Of a stretch of 14,059 bases of DNA, positions 1-5,648 are shown piece by piece. The DNA lies in the NCBI GenBank assembly GCA_031257735.1, contig JAIROC010000537.1, positions 1 to 14,059 of the forward strand, given 5' to 3'. This stretch comes from Bacteroidales bacterium. GTDB taxonomy: Bacteria; Bacteroidota; Bacteroidia; Bacteroidales; WCHB1-69. The notes beneath the pieces are model-generated. The model made no database searches, was not told where the DNA came from, and saw only the letters and a list, made by a program, of their open reading frames with translations. Position 1 is the stretch's first letter; each line of letters begins with the position of its first letter. The position numbers and the translations under genes are program-made.

Positions 1-545
1 CATTCTATCACCGTTCTTACGAAAATGTTAATCCAATAGAAATAAGTATATATCCCGACAAAATGGTTATTCTTTCTTTTCCCGGACCATTGCCGCCAAT
101 AGATAAAGATGCTCTGAAAATGGAAAAGGTTTTGGCGCGCGATTACCGTAACCGGCGAATAGGCGATATGCTTAAAGAACTGGATTTGACCGAAGGTAGA
201 GGTACTGGATTTCCTCTTATTTACGGCGCAATGAAAAAAAACGGCTCGCCAAAACCGGTTTTTGAAACTGATGAAAAATATACGCATTTTCTCACTATCC
301 TGCCGGTGCAACCCGACTTTTTGAAAGCGATAGAAAAAGAAAAAAAACGTAAAAGAAATAAATCGGTGTATTTAGAAAAAATATTGGAGTTGATTCGTGA
401 AAATCCGAGAATTACAGCAAAAAATATGGCTGAAAAAATTAAATTGTCCGAAAGAACAGTTAGAATCATACTCGCAGACTTACAAGATGAACAATTGATA
501 GAAAGAACAGGCTCCCGAAAAGAAGGTATGTGGAACCTGAAATAA
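1..545 (+). CDS. ATP-binding AlbA/HATPase_c_4-type transcriptional regulator, C-terminal part (5' end outside window)
   Basis: The reading frame is open from the left edge (first full codon at 3), so the ATG at 63 is internal and not the start. The translation opens with HRSYENVNPIEISIYPDKMV, which matches the end of the HATPase_c_4 domain in AlbA_2-type ATP-binding regulators (family pattern HRDY...PIEI.IFPDR.EI..PG.LP). The rest of that domain follows: a RDYRNRRIGDML segment, then GRGTGFPLIYGAMKKNG. A lysine/arginine-rich linker (around 340-365) leads into a winged-helix domain (about 366-540) containing TAKNMAEKIKLSERTVRIIL, a helix-turn-helix. Such proteins are presumed DNA-binding regulators, often in accessory DNA; the target is unknown. 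The N-terminal DNA-binding and nucleotide-binding residues lie upstream and cannot be checked. The gene is unrelated to the polysaccharide genes and marks the left flank. Confidence 0.85.
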   Translation, partial: FYHRSYENVNPIEISIYPDKMVILSFPGPLPPIDKDALKMEKVLARDYRNRRIGDMLKELDLTEGRGTGFPLIYGAMKKNGSPKPVFETDEKYTHFLTILPVQPDFLKAIEKEKKRKRNKSVYLEKILELIRENPRITAKNMAEKIKLSERTVRIILADLQDEQLIERTGSRKEGMWNLK

Positions 546-562
546 TCAGGCGCGTTTGCAGG

Positions 563-615
563 TTAACATGCAAAATAAATTGCATGTTAAATTGCATGTT
601 AAATCGTGCGTTAAG
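563..615. repeat. 11-base inverted repeat and 12-base TTGCATGTTAAA repeats
   Basis: TTAACATGCAA at 563-573 and TTGCATGTTAA at 580-590 form a perfect inverted repeat around a 6-base loop. The second arm begins a short tandem series with unit TTGCATGTTAAA: 580-591 and 592-603 are identical, and 604-615 is degenerate. The hairpin lies 18 bases after the stop of the regulator gene but has no following T-run, so it is not a typical intrinsic terminator. Confidence 0.7.
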
Positions 616-660
616 TCGCATATTTACAGTATTTTAATTGTATGTTGATCGTATTTTAAA

Positions 661-700
661 TTGCATGTTACTGCATGTTATTGCATGTTACTGCATGTTA
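661..700. repeat. Four tandem 10-base YTGCATGTTA repeats
   Basis: The units are TTGCATGTTA, CTGCATGTTA, TTGCATGTTA and CTGCATGTTA. They are identical except for the first base, which alternates T/C, so the block is also two copies of a 20-base unit. The core TGCATGTTA is the same word as in the repeats at 580-603. The function is unknown; slippage-prone repeats or regularly spaced protein-binding sites are both possible. Confidence 0.85.
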
Positions 701-701
701 A

Positions 702-736
702 ATTTAACTACAAAGTTTCACGAAGTTGCACAAAGT
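702..736. repeat. Fragment of the dispersed 82-base repeat
   Basis: These 35 bases differ at only three positions from 2899-2933, which spans the junction of two 82-base units. The shared part includes AAGTTTCACGAAGTT and CACAAAGT. It is therefore a third, truncated member of the family at 2822-3003, about 2.1 kb away. Similar CACAAAGTT-rich intergenic repeats are common in Bacteroidota. Confidence 0.75.
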
Positions 737-900
737 TTTTTGATATCGGAAGACATGGAGAAAAATAATATTGAAGATATTCAATTTTTCTACTCTTATT
801 TTTTAATGACGCCTGAGTAGTTACAAATTTAGAAATAGTAGTGTTTGACAGTACTTCCGGTGGACTTTTTCGGCATTAGCTAATATAATGCATTTCGAAA

Positions 901-929
901 TTGCGAATTATTTTTTTTGATTACTTTTG
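901..929 (+). promoter_or_regulatory. Bacteroidota-type promoter for the DUF6922 gene
   Basis: TACTTTTG at 922-929 fits the Bacteroidota -7 consensus TAnnTTTG. A TTG at 901-903 lies 18 bases upstream, in the place of the -33 element. Transcription would begin a few bases after 929, about 15 bases before the ATG at 950. This is based on consensus matching only. Confidence 0.65.
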
Positions 930-949
930 CACTTTAAAATAAAAAAGAC

Positions 950-1240
950 ATGATAAGTGATAAATTATCTTTTTCGACAAATCTCTTTTGGGATGCAGAC
1001 CTGTCGGAATTGGACATGGAACAGCATGCGTCTTACGTTGTGGAACGTGTGCCGGATTATGGCGACTGGGATGACCGGAAGTTAATATGCCAATATTATG
1101 GTATGGAAAAAATTAAATCAATAGCGCTCGGAATACGTAGTATGGAACGTAAGTCTTTGTCTTTTATTGCAACAGTTACAAATACTCCCGAAAATCAATT
1201 CAGATGTTACACACTTTTGCAGTCCAAGAATCTACACTGA
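950..1240 (+). CDS. DUF6922-family protein, presumed partner of the downstream AbiEii-type toxin
   Basis: This 96-residue protein is complete. It opens with FSTNLFWDADLSELDMEQHA and continues VVERVPDYGDWDD, YYGMEKIKSIALGIRSM and FRCYTLLQS. This pattern is shared by small Bacteroidota proteins annotated DUF6922 (FWD.D...LD...H...ERVL..G....W......YG..KI). These genes are typically found immediately upstream of, and overlapping, a nucleotidyltransferase toxin gene, as here: the toxin start at 1204 lies inside this gene. A role as antitoxin or regulator is inferred from position only. The start at 950 is supported by the promoter ending at 929. Because the toxin is broken, this gene may now be an orphan. 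The family assignment was made from memory of the pattern and not by a search. Confidence 0.75.
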   Translation: MISDKLSFSTNLFWDADLSELDMEQHASYVVERVPDYGDWDDRKLICQYYGMEKIKSIALGIRSMERKSLSFIATVTNTPENQFRCYTLLQSKNLH

Positions 1241-1290
1241 TACTTTTGAAAGAATTGCAGAAAATACCGGCATTAAGTAATGAGAAATTA

Positions 1291-1474
1291 ATAACATATA
1301 ATAGTATCCACAGATTACACAGATTTTTGAATCTGTGTAAATCTGTGTAATCTGTGGATAAATTCCCTGTTGTATTGTTTATTTTGTTTCTTTCAGATTC
1401 CTAAATGGAATTATAAATTGAATGTATCAAAATAACTATCACAAGTTATTTATTTCGTATCCCTAAATGGTTTA
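1291..1474. repeat. Dispersed repeat copy 1, inserted in the toxin gene
   Basis: The insertion limits come from the coding sequence on each side: TTA at 1288-1290 is the last toxin codon before it, and TTA recurs at 1472-1474 before the reading frame resumes with CGA. The element contains the hairpin 1305-1360. Its right part is found again, inverted, at 10856-10969: 1442-1468 is a perfect 27-base match to 10856-10882 on the other strand, and the flanking AATTTATA and CAACAGG segments also match. Copy 1 carries about 35 bases (around 1373-1410) absent from copy 2. No coding capacity is seen. Confidence 0.8.
1305..1360. repeat. Perfect 21-base inverted repeat (ATCCACAGATTACACAGATT type)
   Basis: The arms 1305-1325 and 1340-1360 are exact reverse complements around a 14-base loop. 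The arms are built from TCTGTGTAA words, a very common intergenic repeat in Bacteroidota and other environmental bacteria. In copy 2 (10919-10969) only one arm is kept and it has one extra ATTACACAG unit. Confidence 0.85.
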
Positions 1475-1822
1475 CGATTAGTAGGCGGAACGGTTCTTGC
1501 TTTACAATTGGGACACAGACGCTCTATAGATTTGGATTTTTTCGGTTCAATTGATATGAATGGAACTTCCATTTGTAAAATTTTAACTGATGCGGAATTT
1601 GATGCACTCTCCGAACGAGATGCTACTAATATTCATATATTTAAGGTGAATAATGTGAAAGTTGATATGGTAAATTTTCCTTTTGAGTGGTTGGAATCTC
1701 CCATCGAAATCGAAAAGGTTCCTATGCCGGAGATGCTTATCCCAACAAGATGGGAAACTATTAAATCTACTATTAGACAGTTGATGAGACAATAATGTTT
1801 AACTAAATAAAAATAAATTATT

Positions 1823-2488
1823 ATGGCACGATTGCTTTATAAACAAGATTCTACAGCGTTCTACAGACGCTTAACTCGTCGTCACATCCGTTTGTGCGGA
1901 CAGGTAAAGGGCGGCGCTTCGTATGCTCAGAATATTCAGCCGAAACTGGATAATCTACAACAAAAGTCGCAGACGCTTTCGGCGACGGAAGATGTGTACG
2001 AAAATACTTACGACGATTTGCTCCTCAAAGATTCGTATCTCGACGATTCTGTCCGTACACTTTTTGAGCGCACGAAACAGTATGACCGCGAAAACGGAAG
2101 TAACATATCCGTATTGCTGTTTCCCGATTTGACGTTCTCGGATATCGTCAATATGCCGTATTCCGAAGAGCCTAAAAAAGTTAGCAGTTTGATACAGAAA
2201 TTGGAAACTCTGGACGCTAATCACGAACTTCGTCCTCTCGCCGGTATGCTTCAACAACGTGTCGATGCTGTAAACACTGCTTTAGACGCTCGTCAACAGG
2301 CTGCCGACGCTGTTCGCAGAGCGCGGGTCGATGAAGAATTAGCTAAAAACGAACTTCGGGCGCAATACGAAGCTAATTATTTGGATGCAAGAAAATTTTT
2401 GGGCAAACAGGTTGCGGAATCACTGTTCCCGAAAGTGAGTTCGAAGACTGCGAAAAAACAGGAAAACGATATTATTATTGAGCCGTAG
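1823..2488 (+). CDS. Unrecognised soluble protein with coiled-coil region
   Basis: The protein has 221 residues, no signal peptide and no membrane segment. The N-terminus is strongly basic (MARLLYKQDSTAFYRRLTRRHIRL). Residues about 40-60 and 140-200 are rich in Ala, Gln, Glu, Arg and Lys with regular hydrophobic spacing, suggesting helical coiled coils. The middle holds LLFPDLTFSDIVNMPYSEEP, and the end repeats a similar LFP word (ESLFPKVSS). I do not recognise a characterised family; it resembles uncharacterised Bacteroidales proteins only in general style. By eye its codons are richer in G+C (about 45% over 1981-2040) than those of the polysaccharide genes (about 30% over 3421-3480), so it probably has a different history. 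No promoter is obvious in the 27-base gap after the broken toxin gene. The 42-base repeats begin about 35 bases after its stop. Confidence 0.7.
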   Translation: MARLLYKQDSTAFYRRLTRRHIRLCGQVKGGASYAQNIQPKLDNLQQKSQTLSATEDVYENTYDDLLLKDSYLDDSVRTLFERTKQYDRENGSNISVLLFPDLTFSDIVNMPYSEEPKKVSSLIQKLETLDANHELRPLAGMLQQRVDAVNTALDARQQAADAVRRARVDEELAKNELRAQYEANYLDARKFLGKQVAESLFPKVSSKTAKKQENDIIIEP

Positions 2489-2523
2489 GAATAAAATCCT
2501 TCGAAAATCGCCATTAAAGCATT

Positions 2524-2818
2524 ATGAGACTCTGCCAAAGTGTTGGGAGAGGTAATTAATTTTTTATGAGACTCTGCTAACGCATCGAGAGACCGTAATA
2601 ATTTTTTACGACGCTCTACTAAAGCGTCAAGAGAGTCAATTAATTTTTTATGACGCTCTGCTAAAAGCGTTGATAGAGTCCAATAATTTTTTATGACGCT
2701 CTTCCAAAGCGTCAAGAGAGTGAATAATTTCTTTATGACGCTCTCCCAAAGCGTTGATAGAGTCCAATAATGTTTTAATTGCTCTTTCCGAGGCTTTGAC
2801 AGAGTGAAATAATTTTTT
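2524..2818. repeat. Seven tandem 42-base repeats
   Basis: Unit starts, aligned on the TATGACGCTCTGCTAAAGCG-like word, fall at 2524, 2566, 2608, 2650, 2693, 2735 and 2777. Spacing is 42 bases throughout except one 43-base unit, which has an extra A near 2664. Units differ from each other by several substitutions, so the array is old or under selection. Forty-two bases is 14 codons. On the minus strand the array stays open (within 2377-2826) and reads as 14-residue units such as ERHKKLIDSLDALV and ERRKKLLRSLDALA. On the plus strand the frame is broken by stops. It is not known whether either strand is translated. Confidence 0.9.
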
Positions 2819-2821
2819 CTG

Positions 2822-3003
2822 ACCACGAAGTTACACTAAGTTGCACAAAGTAAGGAAAAAAACTTAGTGTAACTTGGTGTTCTTTGCGGTTGAGAAAAAT
2901 TTAACCACTAAGTTTCACGAAGTTACACAAAGTAAGGAAAAAAGCTTAGTGTAACTTGGTGTTCTTTGCGGTTGAGAAAAATTTAACCACGAAGTTGCAC
3001 GAA
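2822..3003. repeat. 82-base direct repeats, two full copies and a partial third
   Basis: The units are 2822-2903 and 2904-2985, followed by 18 bases of a third at 2986-3003. Each unit contains CACAAAGTAAGG, CTTAGTGTAACTTGGTG and TTCTTTGCGGTTGAG. The last two largely complement the first part of the unit (ACACTAAG against CTTAGTGT), so each unit can fold into an imperfect hairpin. The array ends 17 bases before the start of the flippase gene. A fragment of the same repeat is at 702-736. Confidence 0.9.
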
Positions 3004-3020
3004 AATGGAAATGAATAAAA

Positions 3021-4556
3021 ATGCAGAACAACAATAAACGCATAGCAAAAAACACTTTAATGTTGTATTTTAGACAGATACTGATTCTATTGGTAAGTCT
3101 TTATACGGTACGCATAGTGTTGAATATACTTGGTATTGAGGATTATGGGATTTACACTGTAGTAGGTGGTATCGTAGCGTTTTTCTCATTTCTTAGTGGT
3201 ACAATGGCTTCAGCCACTCAGCGTTTTTTTTCATTTGCTTTAGGTCAGAATGATTCTGAAAGATTAAAAAAAACTTTTACAGTAAACTGGCTAATTTATG
3301 GAGGGATAGCTATTGTTGCACTGATTTTACTCGAAACTGTAGGATTGTGGTTTGTGAATGAGCAATTAAAAGTGCCACCGGAAAGATTTGAATCTGTACG
3401 TTGGATATATCATTTTTCCATATTAACGTTTATTGCAACAATTCTTACAACGCCATTTATGTCTATTATTATTGCTCATGAGGATATGCAAATTTATGCA
3501 TATGTATCAATAATCGAAGCAATTATGAAATTGAGCGCAGTGTTTTTATTGAAATCTGTAACATGGGATAAACTTGAATTATATGGCATGTTGCTTTTCG
3601 CTGTATCCATTATTAATGCAATCATATATATTGCTATATGTACCGGAAAATATACAGAATGTCAATTTCGACATTTTTATTGGGACAAAGGATTATTGCA
3701 TGAAATTATGGGATTCACAGGTTGGACATTATTTGGTCAGATAACTTCAGTTGCGCGAAATCAGGCAGTTACTATTATGCTAAATCAAGTGTTTAATCCG
3801 GTCATAGTAGCAGCAAGAGCAATAGCAGTCAATATCACAGGACATATCAATATGTTTTCCAATAATTTTAATGTGGGACTATCACCACCAATAATAAAAT
3901 TATATGCAGCAAATAATAAAAAAGAAATGTTTTTATTGATATATAATGGATCAAAAATTACTTTTTTTCTAATGTGGGTTTTTGCATTGCCATTATTTCT
4001 TGAGATGGATATCATATTGAAAATATGGTTGAAAAATCCTCCATTCGAAGCAGTATTATTTACACGCCTGGCTTTGGTCGAAGTATTGATAAATTCTATC
4101 AGTTTACCGATAGGTACAACTGCTCGTGCACCGGGTAAAATGAAAGTTTATGAACTGACTCTTGGAAGTATTCAGATAGTAATTTTTATTGTGTCGTGGT
4201 TCGTGTTGGCAATGGGAGGTTTAGCTTATTCGGTGTTTGTGATTGCCATAATTGCAAATTTAGTTATGTTTGCGGTTCGTTTGTTGATTGTCAGAAAATT
4301 AATAACTCTTTCGTTGAACTCCTTTTTCAGACAAGTGCTTTTTCCAATATCAATGGTAATATTATTCTCGGTTACACCTTCATTAATGGTGTATTTATTT
4401 CTGCCCAAAACAATAGTTTTTACTATTATCTTGGTATTATTGAGCATAATAATCACTTGTGCAAGTATGTACTTTTTAGGATTTAATAAACAGGAACAGG
4501 AAAAAATACGACATATAATTAAAAGTAAAATTTATAAATATTTCAGATGTTATTGA
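3021..4556 (+). CDS. wzx: Wzx-type polysaccharide flippase
   Basis: The 511-residue protein has the length and hydrophobic layout of Wzx/MOP-superfamily flippases: about 12 to 14 membrane segments in two halves. The N-terminus (IAKNTLMLYFRQILILLVSL) and the following GIEDYGIYTVVGGIVAFFSF segment are typical of Bacteroides lipopolysaccharide/capsule Wzx proteins. It would move an undecaprenyl-diphosphate-linked repeat unit across the inner membrane. It is the first gene of the polysaccharide block and is separated from the next gene by one base, so co-transcription is nearly certain. No TAnnTTTG promoter is visible in the repeat-filled 532 bases upstream, so the operon promoter is either degenerate or overlaps the repeats. 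The start at 3021 is preferred because it begins the conserved N-terminal helix. Confidence 0.92.
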   Translation: MQNNNKRIAKNTLMLYFRQILILLVSLYTVRIVLNILGIEDYGIYTVVGGIVAFFSFLSGTMASATQRFFSFALGQNDSERLKKTFTVNWLIYGGIAIVALILLETVGLWFVNEQLKVPPERFESVRWIYHFSILTFIATILTTPFMSIIIAHEDMQIYAYVSIIEAIMKLSAVFLLKSVTWDKLELYGMLLFAVSIINAIIYIAICTGKYTECQFRHFYWDKGLLHEIMGFTGWTLFGQITSVARNQAVTIMLNQVFNPVIVAARAIAVNITGHINMFSNNFNVGLSPPIIKLYAANNKKEMFLLIYNGSKITFFLMWVFALPLFLEMDIILKIWLKNPPFEAVLFTRLALVEVLINSISLPIGTTARAPGKMKVYELTLGSIQIVIFIVSWFVLAMGGLAYSVFVIAIIANLVMFAVRLLIVRKLITLSLNSFFRQVLFPISMVILFSVTPSLMVYLFLPKTIVFTIILVLLSIIITCASMYFLGFNKQEQEKIRHIIKSKIYKYFRCY

Positions 4557-4557
4557 T

Positions 4558-5634
4558 ATGAAAGTATTAGTTTTAGGAGGAACTGGGGCTATTGGAATTC
4601 ATTTGGTTCGACTTTTGTCTGAGAATGGTATCGAAACTTTTGTAACTTCCCGTAACCCAAAAGAATCCAAAAATAGCATAAAATATATACAGGGAAATGC
4701 TTATGATATTTTTTTCTTAAAAACAATTTTAGAAGAACATTGGGACGCCATTGTAGATTTTATGATTTATACGACGCAAAATTTTAAAGAACGTGTAAGT
4801 TTATTTTTAAATGCAACAAATCAATATGTTTTCTTGAGTTCTGCTCGTGTATATGCCAATGTTGAACCTATAATTACGGAAAATTCACCTCGTTTGCTTG
4901 ACGTTTCCGACGATAAAGAGTATCTGAAAACAGATGAATATGCTCTGGCAAAAGCACGACAGGAGGATATTCTAAAAAAATCAGGACATAAAAATTGGAC
5001 AATAATTCGTCCTTACATTACATATAGCGAAAATCGGTTGCAACTTGGCATTTTGGAAAAAGAGATATGGCTTTACAGAGTATTACAAGGAAAGACCATA
5101 GTATTTTCGGAAGATATCTATCAAAAGAAAACTACACTAACCTACGGTTTGGATGTATCAAAAGGAATTGCTTCAATAATCGGTAATTCTAAAGCGTTGG
5201 GAGAAATTTTTCAGATTACGCAGAATAAAGAAGAAAGCAGAACATGGGGAGAAATTTTTGAAAAAATTTATGTCCCTGTAATGGAAAAATATTTAGGACA
5301 CAAACCAAAAATTTTGTTGTTAGACAAAGAACAATTTTTAAAAATTCCATTTGGAAAATATCAGATAATATATGACAGGTTATTTGACCGTTCTTTTGAC
5401 AATTCAAAAATTGAAAAATATTTTGGCACAAAAGATTTCACAAAACATGAAACAGGATTACAAAACTGTTTGGAAAAATTTTTAAGGAATCCTCAATTTA
5501 AGAATATAAATTGGCATATAATGTCTAAAATGGATAGATATACCGGAGAAATATCATTTTTAACAGAATTAAAGTCTTTTATGCAGCGAATAAAATCGTT
5601 ACACCATAAAATAAAAAATAAAATACTACAATAG
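4558..5634 (+). CDS. NAD(P)-dependent extended SDR, epimerase/dehydratase family
   Basis: This 358-residue cytoplasmic enzyme has a Rossmann fold: GGTGAIG at residues 7-13 is the nucleotide-binding glycine motif, SSARVY at 94-99 holds the usual catalytic Ser region, and YALAK at 128-132 is the YxxxK dyad. RPYITY follows, as in nucleotide-sugar epimerases and dehydratases. The C-terminal third is longer than in GalE-type enzymes and ends in a basic tail. The exact reaction (epimerase, dehydratase or reductase) cannot be read from the sequence; a nucleotide-sugar substrate is inferred from the locus. It sits one base after wzx and 14 bases before the ThDP enzyme. From memory, this SDR subfamily often precedes a ThDP-binding protein in polysaccharide loci, which suggests sequential action, but that needs a synteny search. 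Confidence 0.88.
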   Translation: MKVLVLGGTGAIGIHLVRLLSENGIETFVTSRNPKESKNSIKYIQGNAYDIFFLKTILEEHWDAIVDFMIYTTQNFKERVSLFLNATNQYVFLSSARVYANVEPIITENSPRLLDVSDDKEYLKTDEYALAKARQEDILKKSGHKNWTIIRPYITYSENRLQLGILEKEIWLYRVLQGKTIVFSEDIYQKKTTLTYGLDVSKGIASIIGNSKALGEIFQITQNKEESRTWGEIFEKIYVPVMEKYLGHKPKILLLDKEQFLKIPFGKYQIIYDRLFDRSFDNSKIEKYFGTKDFTKHETGLQNCLEKFLRNPQFKNINWHIMSKMDRYTGEISFLTELKSFMQRIKSLHHKIKNKILQ

Positions 5635-5648
5635 CAAAAAATATTATT

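Larger units (their letters stand above)
546..949. other. Non-coding gap with short repeats and a promoter
   Basis: No convincing gene is present. The stretch holds an 11-base inverted repeat and degenerate 12-base repeats (563-615), four 10-base repeats (661-700), a piece of the dispersed 82-base repeat (702-736) and a promoter (901-929). A 60-codon open frame at 638-820 starts inside the repeats and has no recognisable similarity, so it is treated as chance. Nothing was recognised in 741-900. Confidence 0.6.
1204..1795 (+). pseudogene. AbiEii-type nucleotidyltransferase toxin remnant, split by a repeat insertion and internally deleted
   Basis: A 29-codon start (1204-1290, MLHTFAVQ...LLKELQKIPALSNEKL) and a second piece (1475-1795, RLVGGTVLALQLGHRRSIDLD...) together match the N-terminal half of AbiEii/AbiGii nucleotidyltransferase toxins. 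The GG-T motif and the DLD metal-binding motif of the NTase fold are visible in the second piece. Between them lie 184 foreign bases (1291-1474) that shift the frame. After FEWLESPIEI the sequence jumps to VPMPEMLIPTRWETIKSTIR, which resembles the family's extreme C-terminus. The central part, where these toxins have a conserved lysine (KDI..MK), is therefore missing. The two pieces total about 135 residues against roughly 200 or more in intact relatives. The toxin is almost certainly inactive. An ATG at 1508 opens a 95-codon frame, but this is only the tail of the broken gene. Confidence 0.85.

Noticed and set aside
563..590. Intrinsic terminator after the regulator gene
   Set aside because: The stem is A/T-rich with 11 pairs and is not followed by a T-run.
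661..700. CRISPR array
   Set aside because: The repeats are only 10 bases, directly tandem and without spacers. The 42- and 82-base repeats also lack spacers.
638..820. 60-codon open frame on the + strand
   Set aside because: It starts within the TGCATGTTA repeats, crosses a dispersed-repeat fragment and has no recognisable protein features.
1508..1795. Separate 95-residue gene starting at 1508
   Set aside because: The similarity to nucleotidyltransferases continues upstream of the ATG (from 1475), so it is the tail of the broken toxin gene.
2377..2826. 149-codon minus-strand frame over the 42-base repeats
   Set aside because: It overlaps the 3' end of the gene at 1823-2488 in antisense, has no promoter or family match, and its openness can follow from the repeat unit being a multiple of three. 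Kept only as a finding about the repeat.
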